This document shows, piece by piece, positions 1-5,720 of a stretch of DNA of 5,720 bases. Numbering within the stretch: the stretch's first letter is position 1; every line of letters begins with the position of its first letter. Made by a program: the position numbers and the translations under genes. Source of the DNA: Wenzhouxiangella sp. (GTDB taxonomy: Bacteria > Pseudomonadota > Gammaproteobacteria > Xanthomonadales > Wenzhouxiangellaceae); NCBI GenBank assembly GCA_007123575.1, contig SKKV01000156.1:1-5720 (forward strand), read 5' to 3'. The notes beneath the pieces are model-generated. The model saw only the letters and a list, made by a program, of their open reading frames with translations, did not search any database and was not told where the DNA came from.

Positions 1-2673
1 GGGCCGAGTGTCGGCCGCCAGCAACTCCAGAATTCGAGCGCTGGCATACATCGCATCGTCAAACGGATACCAACGGTCGGCGATAAACAAATGACCGCTC
101 ATCAGACCGGCCAACGGCGCCTGTTCGCGGCGCATCGCCTCGGCCACGAACGGGTCGGCACTGCGCGCCAGCACCGAACGCCCGCCGCCAGACTTGATCG
201 CCGCAAGCAGATGGCTGGAACATTCGTTGTCGTGAACGACCACGGCGCCAGACTCACGATCAAGCAAATCCTTGGCCAGCATCATCAGCAGCCGGTCCGG
301 CCAGACAACCTCGCCATCCGGTCCGATAATGCCCAGACGATCGCCGTCGCCGTCGTAGGCAATACCCAGGTCGGCCTGGAAGTTGCGCACGCACAGCTTC
401 AGGTCTTCCAGATTTTCCGGGTCAGTCGGATTGGGGTGGTGATTGGGGAAATTGCCGTCAACATCGGCATACAGTGGGATGACATCAGCGCCAATCGCGG
501 ACAGCACTTGCGGTGCCACCGCGCCTGTGATGCCGTTGCCGCAGTCAACCACCACTTTCAATGAACGCTCGAGCTGAATATCCATGCCGATGCGCTCGAT
601 ATAACGCTCGGCCCAGCTTTGCTCTTCAATCTGGCCGGCTCCGGTTGCCATGTCACCCGTCTGGATGCGCTCAAACAACCGCTGGATGCCTTCATCGTGC
701 AGCACTTCGCTGCCCAGGCGAACACGGAAACCATTGTGATCTGCCGGGTAGTGCGAGCCGGTCACCATGATGCCCGAACCGTCGGTCAACTCGGCGGCGG
801 CGAAGTTGAGCACCGGAATCGGAACCGCGCCAATATCGACCACGTCGATGCCGCTTGAGCGCAGCCCCTGGCTAAGCGCCGACAGCAGCACGGCGCCGAA
901 CAGGCGGCCATCGCGGGCGACGACCATACGGTCGATATCTCGTGATCGGGCTTCGGCTCCAATGGCCTGCCCTATCAGCGTAGCGCTGCGCGCATCCAGG
1001 CTGTCTTCGATAACGCCGCCGATAAAGCCGGGTCGGAACAAGGCTGGGTCGAGCAGCGGCGGCCGCGACCCGGCCTTGATCGACCGGTCCTCGACCGGCT
1101 TCGGTTCTAGTTTGGGCTCGGGCTTCGGTTCCGGCTTTGGTTCTGGCTTTGGTTGCGGCTTCGGCTTCGGCTTCGGCTTCGGCTTCGGCTTCGGTTCCGG
1201 CTTCGGTTTCGGTTCCGGCTTGGGTTCCGGCTCGGGTTCCGGCTCGGGTTCGGGTTCGGGTTCGGGCTCTGGCTCTGGCTCTGGCTCTGGCTCGAGTTCG
1301 GGTTCGGGTTCTGGCTCGAGCTCGGCTTCGGGCTCTGGTTTCGGCGCAGGCTTCGGTTCGGGCTGTAGCTGCAGATCGGGGTCGGGTTCGGGCTCCGCTG
1401 GCGGCGTTTCCTCTTTTTCCAGCACGTCCTGAGAGCCATCCAGGGTGCCAAAATCGAACTCCATGTCCTCTTCGTTCAAAGTGTCATCTGGCTGCAAGTC
1501 CGCCGACTCCGAGGGCGCTGCCGACTCACGCTGCTCGACCAGATCAATGGCCACCGTTTCCGCCATCGGATCAACTTTCTTGGGACCTGGTTCGGTGTCC
1601 TTAGACTCAGTCGGGCTAACGGGTTTTTCGGATCCTGGAGCCGTCTGCCGTGGTTTCGATTGAACGCTATCGTCGCCATCCAACAGCCAGTCGGGCAGGT
1701 CATGCTCGACGGTTGCCCGAGCCTCGGAGGGCAGCTCGGCCTCCTGCCAGGCCTTCTCCTCTGCAAGCGCCGGCTCTTTCCGTTCTTGCGCCGGTTTCGG
1801 CGTTTCGCGCCGCGGCTCCTCTTCAACCCTCGGCTCAGACTCCGTCACCGGCACCAGGCTGGCGCGCTGACGGACCACAAGACCGCCCAACAACAGCAGC
1901 AGCCCGACAGCAGCGAGTGCAATGGCCTGGTTGGTTTCGATCGGCAATCGCATGGTCGTGCGCGACCATTCCAGGCTCAGCATGCTGCCAGCGATCGGCA
2001 CACGTTCTACCTGATCGCCAACCACCGAGCCCCAGGAGCGCAATACGGCGCGACGGTCACCTTGGGCCTGGACCAGGCCCAGATAATCCAGATCACCGGG
2101 GCCCTCGATCAGGCTGGTAACGGCACTGACCGGAACCCGCAAAAACAGGATGCCAGCGGCATTGTCAGACGATTCAATGGCCTGGGCAAAAGCCAGGTTT
2201 TCATTGGCCGTGCTGGGATAGTGCACCTGGATGGTCGCGGCGCCGCCGCGTCGAGCCTCAATCAGCATCTGGATGACGGTAAAGTCCGGCTCCGGGTAAA
2301 CGCCCAGCTCGACATCTTCGACAGCCTGCGGAAAGGCGCGCAGGTCCAGGATGTTGGCCACCCCACGCCGACGCACGGCCTGGCGCAGTTCCTCGCTTTG
2401 GTTCTGTCCGGACAGTGCAAGCTCGCGACCCAGGTCGAGAACTTGAGGGTCACGCAGCGTGGCCTGGATAGCATCCAGCCCGCTGCTGACCGCACGAGCC
2501 CGGTCCTCAGCAGCCCGACTGGCCTGCTCCCAGACAAGCTGACCTTGCATACTGGAGTAAGACAAAAAGGCACCAACTCCCAGGGCAAACACACCCAGAG
2601 CAATCGCCACCAGGGTTGCCAGGCGCAACAGGCTGCTCGCCGAGGCGGTTCCCTTTGCTAAGCCTTTGGCCAT
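1..2673 (-). CDS. algC: Membrane-anchored phosphomannomutase/phosphoglucomutase family protein, 3' end beyond window
   Basis: The frame is open from an ATG at 2673 to the left edge, giving 891 residues with no stop. AlgC-type enzymes interconvert hexose-6-phosphate and hexose-1-phosphate through a phosphoserine. Visible parts: a first hydrophobic segment (residues 18-37), a predicted periplasmic domain (41-247), a second hydrophobic segment (248-267) followed by RQR, an acidic low-complexity region (about 275-425), a Glu-Pro/Lys-Pro block (427-526), and the mutase domain from about 540. Mutase motifs are TGSHYP with phosphoserine S640, DGDGDR metal loop (774-779), and MSGH (858-861). The fold-wide match to AlgC is strong (VVVDCGNG, DVDGNFPNHHP, PDRLLM). 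However, several sugar-phosphate-binding positions are substituted: the FRAYDIRG region reads FRPGFIGG, GEMSGH reads GLMSGH, DVKCT reads DNECS, and KTGH reads RSAD. The phosphate-binding C-terminal domain lies outside the window. It starts 8 nt after dut and is probably cotranscribed with it. Family membership is secure; mutase activity is doubtful. Confidence 0.9.
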   Translation of the reverse strand, partial: MAKGLAKGTASASSLLRLATLVAIALGVFALGVGAFLSYSSMQGQLVWEQASRAAEDRARAVSSGLDAIQATLRDPQVLDLGRELALSGQNQSEELRQAVRRRGVANILDLRAFPQAVEDVELGVYPEPDFTVIQMLIEARRGGAATIQVHYPSTANENLAFAQAIESSDNAAGILFLRVPVSAVTSLIEGPGDLDYLGLVQAQGDRRAVLRSWGSVVGDQVERVPIAGSMLSLEWSRTTMRLPIETNQAIALAAVGLLLLLGGLVVRQRASLVPVTESEPRVEEEPRRETPKPAQERKEPALAEEKAWQEAELPSEARATVEHDLPDWLLDGDDSVQSKPRQTAPGSEKPVSPTESKDTEPGPKKVDPMAETVAIDLVEQRESAAPSESADLQPDDTLNEEDMEFDFGTLDGSQDVLEKEETPPAEPEPDPDLQLQPEPKPAPKPEPEAELEPEPEPELEPEPEPEPEPEPEPEPEPEPEPEPKPEPKPKPEPKPKPKPKPKPKPQPKPEPKPEPKPEPKLEPKPVEDRSIKAGSRPPLLDPALFRPGFIGGVIEDSLDARSATLIGQAIGAEARSRDIDRMVVARDGRLFGAVLLSALSQGLRSSGIDVVDIGAVPIPVLNFAAAELTDGSGIMVTGSHYPADHNGFRVRLGSEVLHDEGIQRLFERIQTGDMATGAGQIEEQSWAERYIERIGMDIQLERSLKVVVDCGNGITGAVAPQVLSAIGADVIPLYADVDGNFPNHHPNPTDPENLEDLKLCVRNFQADLGIAYDGDGDRLGIIGPDGEVVWPDRLLMMLAKDLLDRESGAVVVHDNECSSHLLAAIKSGGGRSVLARSADPFVAEAMRREQAPLAGLMSGHLFIADRWYPFDDAMYASARILELLAADTRP
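1096..1395 (-). repeat. Glu-Pro / Lys-Pro dipeptide repeat block in the algC-family gene
   Basis: About 100 codons (residues 427-526) encode almost only X-Pro dipeptides. The first part, to about residue 483, is dominated by Glu-Pro, and the second by Lys-Pro, giving an acidic block followed by a basic one. At the DNA level it is built from degenerate hexanucleotides such as CCGAAG, CCAGAG and CCCGAA on the coding strand. Such segments form stiff, extended spacers, as in the Pro-rich linker of TonB. Here it separates the second membrane segment from the mutase domain. Confidence 0.95.
1157..1192. repeat. Perfect hexanucleotide microsatellite, six copies of GGCTTC
   Basis: Six consecutive identical GGCTTC units on the plus strand encode Lys-Pro units on the minus strand. 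A second tract of four GGCTCT units lies at 1265-1288 and encodes Glu-Pro. Because the unit is 6 nt, slippage would add or remove Lys-Pro or Glu-Pro pairs without changing frame. It would therefore vary linker length rather than switch the gene off. Confidence 0.9.
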
Positions 2674-2681
2674 ATTTCGTC

Positions 2682-3137
2682 TTAGTCCGTCCCTGTGTGA
2701 CCGATCCCCCCTTCCGCACGATCACTCTGACGGAAGGCCTCAACAACGTTCAGTTTAACCTGAACAACAGGGATAACAACAAGTTGGGCAATTCGCTGGC
2801 CGGGCTTGATGACGATCGGCTGATTGCCACGATTCCAGCACGACATCTTGACCTCACCCTGGTAATCGCTGTCGATCAGTCCAACCAGGTTGCCCAGCAC
2901 CAGGCCTTGCTTGTGTCCCAAGCCTGAACGCGGCAGCAGAATGGCGGCCAAACCTGGTTCTTCGATATGAATCGCGAGCCCGGAGGGAATCAGCGCGGTG
3001 TCGCCAGGTGCCAGGGTCAGCTCCTGCTCCAGGCAAGCGCGCATGTCCATGCCGGCCGATCCCTCCGTGGCATAGGCTGGCAGCGGCCAGTCCGTGCCCA
3101 GACGTCGGTCAATAACCTTGACTTCCAGATCCCTCAT
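2682..3137 (-). CDS. dut: Deoxyuridine 5'-triphosphate nucleotidohydrolase (dUTPase)
   Basis: Dut is a cytoplasmic homotrimeric enzyme that hydrolyses dUTP to dUMP and pyrophosphate, keeping uracil out of DNA and feeding dTMP synthesis. The product is 151 residues, the E. coli length, with all five trimeric dUTPase motifs: ATEGSAGMD (23-31), PRSGLG (69-74), GLIDSDYQG (86-94, with catalytic Asp at 91), PGQRIAQ (112-118), and the C-terminal GGIGHTG (143-149). In the last motif, the Phe that stacks on the uracil ring in E. coli (GGFGHSG) is Ile145, a notable change. The ATG at 3137 was chosen; a TTG immediately before it at 3140 is also open and sits 7 nt from a GGAGG sequence, so a one-residue longer form is possible. 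The gene begins 6 nt after coaBC and is followed at 8 nt by the algC-family gene, consistent with one transcript. Confidence 0.97.
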   Translation of the reverse strand: MRDLEVKVIDRRLGTDWPLPAYATEGSAGMDMRACLEQELTLAPGDTALIPSGLAIHIEEPGLAAILLPRSGLGHKQGLVLGNLVGLIDSDYQGEVKMSCWNRGNQPIVIKPGQRIAQLVVIPVVQVKLNVVEAFRQSDRAEGGIGHTGTD

Positions 3138-3143
3138 CAACCC

Positions 3144-4343
3144 TCACCCTCCCTTGGATGGCATGCGTTCGGCAATGATATCGACCAGTGCCCTGGCCAG
3201 CATGGACTTGGCCTGCTGCGGCAGGCTCCAGTGTCGCTCAGTAGAGAAGACCTCCAGCGCGTTCTCCTTGCAGTCGAAAGCCAGCCCGTCCCCGACCAGA
3301 TTGGCAGCAATCAGGTCTAGCTGCTTTCGGGCCAGCTTTTGCCTGGCCGCCTCGGCCAGGTCGCGGGTCTCGGCGGCAAAGCCCATCACCAGGGATGGCC
3401 GGGCCGGATGCTTCGACACCTCGGCCAGAATATCAGGGTTGGGTACCAGGCGCATCGCCAGCGCTTCGTCCGACTTCTTGATCTTGTGGTCGGCCACCGA
3501 CTCGGGACGGTAATCGGCCACCGCCGCCACGCCGACAAATCCATCCGCGCCCTCGATACGCGCCATGACGGCGGCCAGCATTTCCCGGGCTGACTGCACG
3601 TCGCATCGGCTCACGCCCGGCGGGGTGGCCAGGTTGACCGGACCGGCAACCAGATCAACCCGGGCACCGGCTTCGGCCAGCGCTGCGGCCAGGCAAAAGC
3701 CCATCCGCCCCGAGGAGCGATTGCCAAGAAAGCGCACGGGGTCCAGCGCCTCATGCGTGGGCCCAGCGGTGACCACGAATCGATGACCGGCCAGCAAGTC
3801 CGTCTTGTCTGACAGGGCCGCCACGATCTGGTCGGGCTCAATCATGCGTCCTGCACCGACTTCGCCACAGGCTTGCTCTCCGGAAGCCGGGCCCAGCAAG
3901 CGCATGCCCAGTGCTTCCAGGCGCTGGCAGTTCTCGGTGACCGGGCGGCTGGCCCACATCACCCGATTCATCGCCGGCACCACCGAAATCCGCGCCTCGG
4001 TGGCCAGCGCCAGGGTGGCCAGCAGGTCATCGGCAAAGCCGTGGGCGAGCCGGGCAATGGCATGGGCGGTCGCCGGCGCGATCACCAGCTCATCGGCCCA
4101 GCGCGCCAGCTCGATATGCCCCATGCCAGCCTCTGCTTCGGCATCGAGCAGCTCGGAATGGACCCGATGGCCGCTGACTGCCTGCAGGGTCAGGGGGGCA
4201 ATGAAGGCTTGGGCGGCGGGAGTCATCACCACGCGCACCTGAGCGCCGGCATCACGCAGCCTCCGAACCAGTTCGGGCGTCTTGTAGGCAGCAATGCCGC
4301 CGGTAATCCCAAGCAGCACTTTCTTGTCGGCCAGCGTCGTCAT
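3144..4343 (-). CDS. coaBC: Bifunctional phosphopantothenoylcysteine decarboxylase / phosphopantothenate-cysteine ligase
   Basis: This cytoplasmic enzyme carries out two consecutive steps of coenzyme A synthesis: CoaB joins 4'-phosphopantothenate to cysteine using CTP, and the FMN-dependent CoaC decarboxylates the product to 4'-phosphopantetheine. The product is 399 residues (E. coli 406). The N-terminal CoaC half shows the flavoprotein start LLGITGGIAAYK (10-21), active-site His76 in GHIELARWAD, PAMN (123-126), and the catalytic Cys159 in ACGEVGAGRM. The CoaB half shows TAGPTHEALDPVRFLGNRSS (192-211, with Asn208), AAVADYRP (273-280) and the Lys-rich KIKK (287-290). The reading frame is open further upstream to 4475, but that would overlap the start of divergent radC, and conserved sequence begins just after the ATG at 4343, so that start was chosen. 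Its stop overlaps the ribosome-binding region of dut. Confidence 0.97.
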   Translation of the reverse strand: MTTLADKKVLLGITGGIAAYKTPELVRRLRDAGAQVRVVMTPAAQAFIAPLTLQAVSGHRVHSELLDAEAEAGMGHIELARWADELVIAPATAHAIARLAHGFADDLLATLALATEARISVVPAMNRVMWASRPVTENCQRLEALGMRLLGPASGEQACGEVGAGRMIEPDQIVAALSDKTDLLAGHRFVVTAGPTHEALDPVRFLGNRSSGRMGFCLAAALAEAGARVDLVAGPVNLATPPGVSRCDVQSAREMLAAVMARIEGADGFVGVAAVADYRPESVADHKIKKSDEALAMRLVPNPDILAEVSKHPARPSLVMGFAAETRDLAEAARQKLARKQLDLIAANLVGDGLAFDCKENALEVFSTERHWSLPQQAKSMLARALVDIIAERMPSKGG

Positions 4344-4453
4344 CGGAGACTTACCAGGGTCAAATTCGCAGCGCGCGACAGGGCAATGTCCTATCGGCAT
4401 GGACAGGTCCGGCTCGCAAAATATGCGCTGATCCACACCCGAGTCGAGATTGT
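4344..4453. promoter_or_regulatory. Divergent intergenic region between coaBC and radC
   Basis: These 110 bp separate two genes transcribed away from each other, so promoters for coaBC-dut-algC (minus) and radC (plus) are expected here or just inside the genes. I see no convincing consensus -35/-10 pair on either strand. A small inverted repeat, TGTCC at 4387-4391 and GGACA at 4401-4405 with a 9-nt spacer, could be an operator but is short. No LexA-type box was recognised. The assignment rests on gene orientation. Confidence 0.55.
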
Positions 4454-5128
4454 ATGCGAATCGCTGACTGGCCACAGGCCGAACGCCCGAGAGAACGCCT
4501 GCTGTCGCAAGGCCCTGGAACGCTGAGCGATGCCGAGCTGCTGGCCATATTATTAAGGACAGGTATGCGCGGCCGCTCCGCGCTGGATATTGCCCGTGGC
4601 TTGATCAATGAATTCGGCGGCCTGCGCGGCCTGCTTGAATCAGACGCCGACACGCTATGCAAAACCAAGGGCCTGGGCCCGGCCAAGTACGCCCAGATCC
4701 AGGCCGCCCTGGAACTGGCCCGACGTCACCTGCGCGAGTCGCTTTCCCGGGGCCAGCCGCTGACCAGCCCTCAGGCAACCCGCGAATACCTGCGCGCCGC
4801 GCTCAGAGATCGTCCGCACGAAGTGTTCTGCGCCCTGATGCTGGACACGCGCCACCGGGTGATCGCGTTCGATGAGCTGTTCACCGGCACCATCGATTCA
4901 GCCCACGTCCACCCCCGGGTGGTGGTCGAAAAAGCCCTGGCCCGCCGCGCCGCCGCCCTGATCGTCGCCCACAACCACCCCTCGGGCGTGGCCGAACCCA
5001 GCCAGGCCGACCTCGCCATCACCCGCCGCCTGCGCGACGCGCTGGGACTGGTGGACATTCGCTTGCTGGATCACTTCATCGTCGGCGACTGCGAAGTGGT
5101 GAGTCTGGCCGAAAGGGGGTTGGTTTAA
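4454..5128 (+). CDS. radC: RadC family JAB/MPN-domain protein
   Basis: RadC proteins combine a helix-hairpin-helix segment with a JAB1/MPN metalloprotein domain. Their role is unresolved: the original DNA-repair assignment in E. coli was later withdrawn, and a link to recombination or competence is debated. The 224-residue product (E. coli about 222) begins with the typical DWPQAERPRERLL, has TLSDAELLAILLRTG (23-37), a hairpin motif GLGPAK (73-78), and the metal-binding signature HNHPSG with His173, His175, Ser177 and a downstream Asp186. It ends with the family-typical LDHFIVGD and SLAERGLV. The ATG at 4454 is weakly preceded by purines (GAGTCGAGA) but matches the usual N-terminus. It diverges from coaBC and converges on rpmG. 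Confidence 0.96.
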   Translation: MRIADWPQAERPRERLLSQGPGTLSDAELLAILLRTGMRGRSALDIARGLINEFGGLRGLLESDADTLCKTKGLGPAKYAQIQAALELARRHLRESLSRGQPLTSPQATREYLRAALRDRPHEVFCALMLDTRHRVIAFDELFTGTIDSAHVHPRVVVEKALARRAAALIVAHNHPSGVAEPSQADLAITRRLRDALGLVDIRLLDHFIVGDCEVVSLAERGLV

Positions 5129-5133
5129 AAAAC

Positions 5134-5206
5134 GGGTTCCGGTTTCCGGGTTCAGGGTTCAGGGAAAACCAGATCGAAGCCGACCTGAAACCTGAAACCT
5201 GAACCC
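5134..5206. repeat. Heptanucleotide repeats in inverted orientation between radC and rpmG
   Basis: The left arm (5134-5164) contains four 7-bp units, GGGTTCC, GGTTTCC, GGGTTCA and GGGTTCA, plus GGG. The right arm (5184-5206) contains CCTGAAA, CCTGAAA and CCTGAAC plus CC, which is the reverse complement of the same motif. The arms can pair in more than one register: 5148-5163 with 5191-5206 at 15 of 16 positions, or 5134-5156 with 5184-5206 at 20 of 23. It lies just after the radC stop and before the terminator, so it could be a dispersed intergenic palindromic repeat or an additional 3' RNA hairpin. No coding potential is evident. Confidence 0.85.
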
Positions 5207-5215
5207 TTTGAAACG

Positions 5216-5244
5216 CAAAACGCCGGGGAAACCCCGGCGTTTTG
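5216..5244. terminator. Bidirectional intrinsic terminator between radC and rpmG
   Basis: A perfect 13-bp stem (5216-5228 with 5232-5244) closes a 3-nt AAA loop. Its core is GCCGGGG/CCCCGGC, flanked by four A on the left and four T on the right, so transcripts from either strand end the hairpin in a U run. It would stop rpmB-rpmG transcription on the minus strand about 30 nt after rpmG, and radC transcription on the plus strand. Confidence 0.93.
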
Positions 5245-5274
5245 GAAACGCTAGAAAGCCGGTCGAAGCCAGCC

Positions 5275-5442
5275 TTACTTGATCTTCGCTTCCTTGTACG
5301 CAACATGCTTGCGCACCACCGGATCGTACTTCTTGAACTCCAGCTTCTGCGGGGTGTTCTTCTTGTTCTTGTCGGTGGTGTAGTAGTGACCGGTGCCGGC
5401 GGTGGAGACCAGCTTGATCTTGTCGCGAGCGCTACCTGCCAT
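5275..5442 (-). CDS. rpmG: 50S ribosomal protein L33
   Basis: L33 is a small basic protein of the large ribosomal subunit near the tRNA exit site. The 55-residue product has the same length as E. coli L33 and shares its signature: DKIKLVSTAGTGHYYTT (7-23), KLEFKKYDPVVRKHV (33-47) and the C-terminal YKEAKIK. It lacks the CxxC pairs of zinc-ribbon L33 paralogues, so it is the cysteine-free form that does not need zinc. It begins 12 nt after the rpmB stop, with a strong ribosome-binding site, and ends about 30 nt before a terminator hairpin. Confidence 0.98.
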   Translation of the reverse strand: MAGSARDKIKLVSTAGTGHYYTTDKNKKNTPQKLEFKKYDPVVRKHVAYKEAKIK

Positions 5443-5449
5443 GATGACT

Positions 5450-5455
5450 CTCCTT
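5450..5455 (-). promoter_or_regulatory. Ribosome-binding site of rpmG
   Basis: AAGGAG on the minus strand lies 7 nt before the rpmG ATG at 5442 and shares one base with the rpmB stop codon (5455-5457). This fixes the rpmG start and suggests that ribosomes finishing rpmB may re-initiate on rpmG, keeping the two proteins balanced. Confidence 0.9.
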
Positions 5456-5691
5456 TAAACTCGTTCGCCGCGGGCACGCAGGTCCGACAGGACCTTGTCG
5501 ATGCCGTTCTTGTCGATGATGCGCAGGCCCTTGGCCGAGACGCGCAGCTTCACCCAGCGATTTTCGTTCTCGACCCAAAAGCGGTGGCTGTGCAGATTTG
5601 GCAGCGAGCGCTTCTTGGTCTTGTTGTTCGCGTGGGACACGTTATTTCCGACCAGCGGGCGCTTGCCGGTCACCTGACACACTCGGGACAT
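5455..5691 (-). CDS. rpmB: 50S ribosomal protein L28
   Basis: L28 is a basic protein of the large ribosomal subunit. The 78-residue product has the same length as E. coli L28 and matches it closely: MSRVCQVTGKRP at the start, SLPNLHSHRFW (29-39), LRVSAKGLRIIDKNGID (49-65) and the C-terminal LRARGERV. The ATG at 5691 is preceded by AGGA at a 9-nt spacing. It is the first gene of the rpmB-rpmG pair; its promoter should lie beyond the right edge of the window, since only 29 nt of leader are present. Confidence 0.98.
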   Translation of the reverse strand: MSRVCQVTGKRPLVGNNVSHANNKTKKRSLPNLHSHRFWVENENRWVKLRVSAKGLRIIDKNGIDKVLSDLRARGERV

Positions 5692-5700
5692 GACTTGAAT

Positions 5701-5704
5701 TCCT
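5701..5704 (-). promoter_or_regulatory. Ribosome-binding site of rpmB
   Basis: AGGA on the minus strand is 9 nt before the rpmB ATG at 5691, a normal spacing. The remaining bases to the window edge are AT-rich leader; no promoter can be identified in so short a stretch. Confidence 0.75.
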
Positions 5705-5720
5705 GGTAAATCGAAAACTA

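Noticed and set aside
1..1060. algC-family gene as a pseudogene, because of its altered active site
   Set aside because: There is no stop or frameshift in 891 codons and the fold-defining segments are well conserved, so a functional protein with changed activity is more likely.
767..1432. Plus-strand open frame of 221 codons rich in Gly-Ser and Gly-Phe repeats
   Set aside because: It is the antisense shadow of the Glu-Pro/Lys-Pro repeat in the algC-family gene; the minus frame matches a known family continuously on both sides.
1107..1451. Minus-strand frame with Ser/Asn/Pro/Arg repeats
   Set aside because: It is another frame of the same hexanucleotide repeat, without a ribosome-binding site or recognisable domain.
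1660..2661. Plus-strand open frame of 333 codons opposite the N-terminal part of the algC-family gene
   Set aside because: It has no recognisable domain, while the minus strand gives coherent membrane segments and a continuous frame into the mutase domain. Long antisense frames are common in GC-rich DNA.
4344..4475. N-terminal extension of CoaBC by 44 residues
   Set aside because: It would overlap the radC start and leave no divergent promoter space, and the extension has no family similarity; the ATG at 4343 fits the usual N-terminus.
3873..4526. Plus-strand open frame of 217 codons opposite coaBC
   Set aside because: It is antisense to well-conserved CoaC motifs and overlaps the radC start in a different frame; its composition fits a shadow frame.
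5076..5477. Minus-strand frame of 133 codons across the radC end, repeat, terminator and rpmG
   Set aside because: It runs through a terminator hairpin and overlaps rpmG in another frame; it has no family features.

Overview
The window looks like a chromosomal housekeeping segment of a moderately GC-rich gammaproteobacterium. The CoaBC, Dut, RadC, L28 and L33 translations closely resemble their E. coli counterparts. The order coaBC-dut-algC, with radC diverging from coaBC and rpmB/rpmG nearby, is a known gammaproteobacterial neighbourhood; the algC-family gene after dut points to pseudomonad, xanthomonad or Chromatiales-like relatives rather than enterics. No mobile element, CRISPR array, tRNA or rRNA was seen.

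Layout: (1) 1-2673, minus strand: the first 891 codons of a phosphomannomutase/phosphoglucomutase (AlgC) family gene that runs off the left edge. It has two predicted membrane segments around a ~210-residue extracytoplasmic domain, then a long disordered linker ending in a Glu-Pro/Lys-Pro block, then the mutase domain. (2) 2682-3137, minus: dut. (3) 3144-4343, minus: coaBC. The gaps coaBC-dut and dut-algC are 6 and 8 nt, so these three form one likely operon. (4) 4344-4453: a 110-bp divergent promoter region. (5) 4454-5128, plus: radC. (6) 5129-5274: a convergent intergenic region with heptanucleotide repeats in inverted orientation and a near-perfect two-way terminator hairpin. (7) 5275-5691, minus: rpmB then rpmG, a two-gene ribosomal protein operon.

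Functionally, CoaBC supplies 4'-phosphopantetheine for coenzyme A, Dut hydrolyses dUTP and provides dUMP, and L28/L33 are 50S subunit proteins. The AlgC family normally makes mannose-1-phosphate or glucose-1-phosphate for surface polysaccharides. The most notable observation is that the mutase domain here keeps the phosphoserine and metal-binding motifs but has lost most of the residues that AlgC uses to hold the sugar phosphate. It may therefore have an altered substrate or serve as a membrane-tethered, non-catalytic or sensory homologue.
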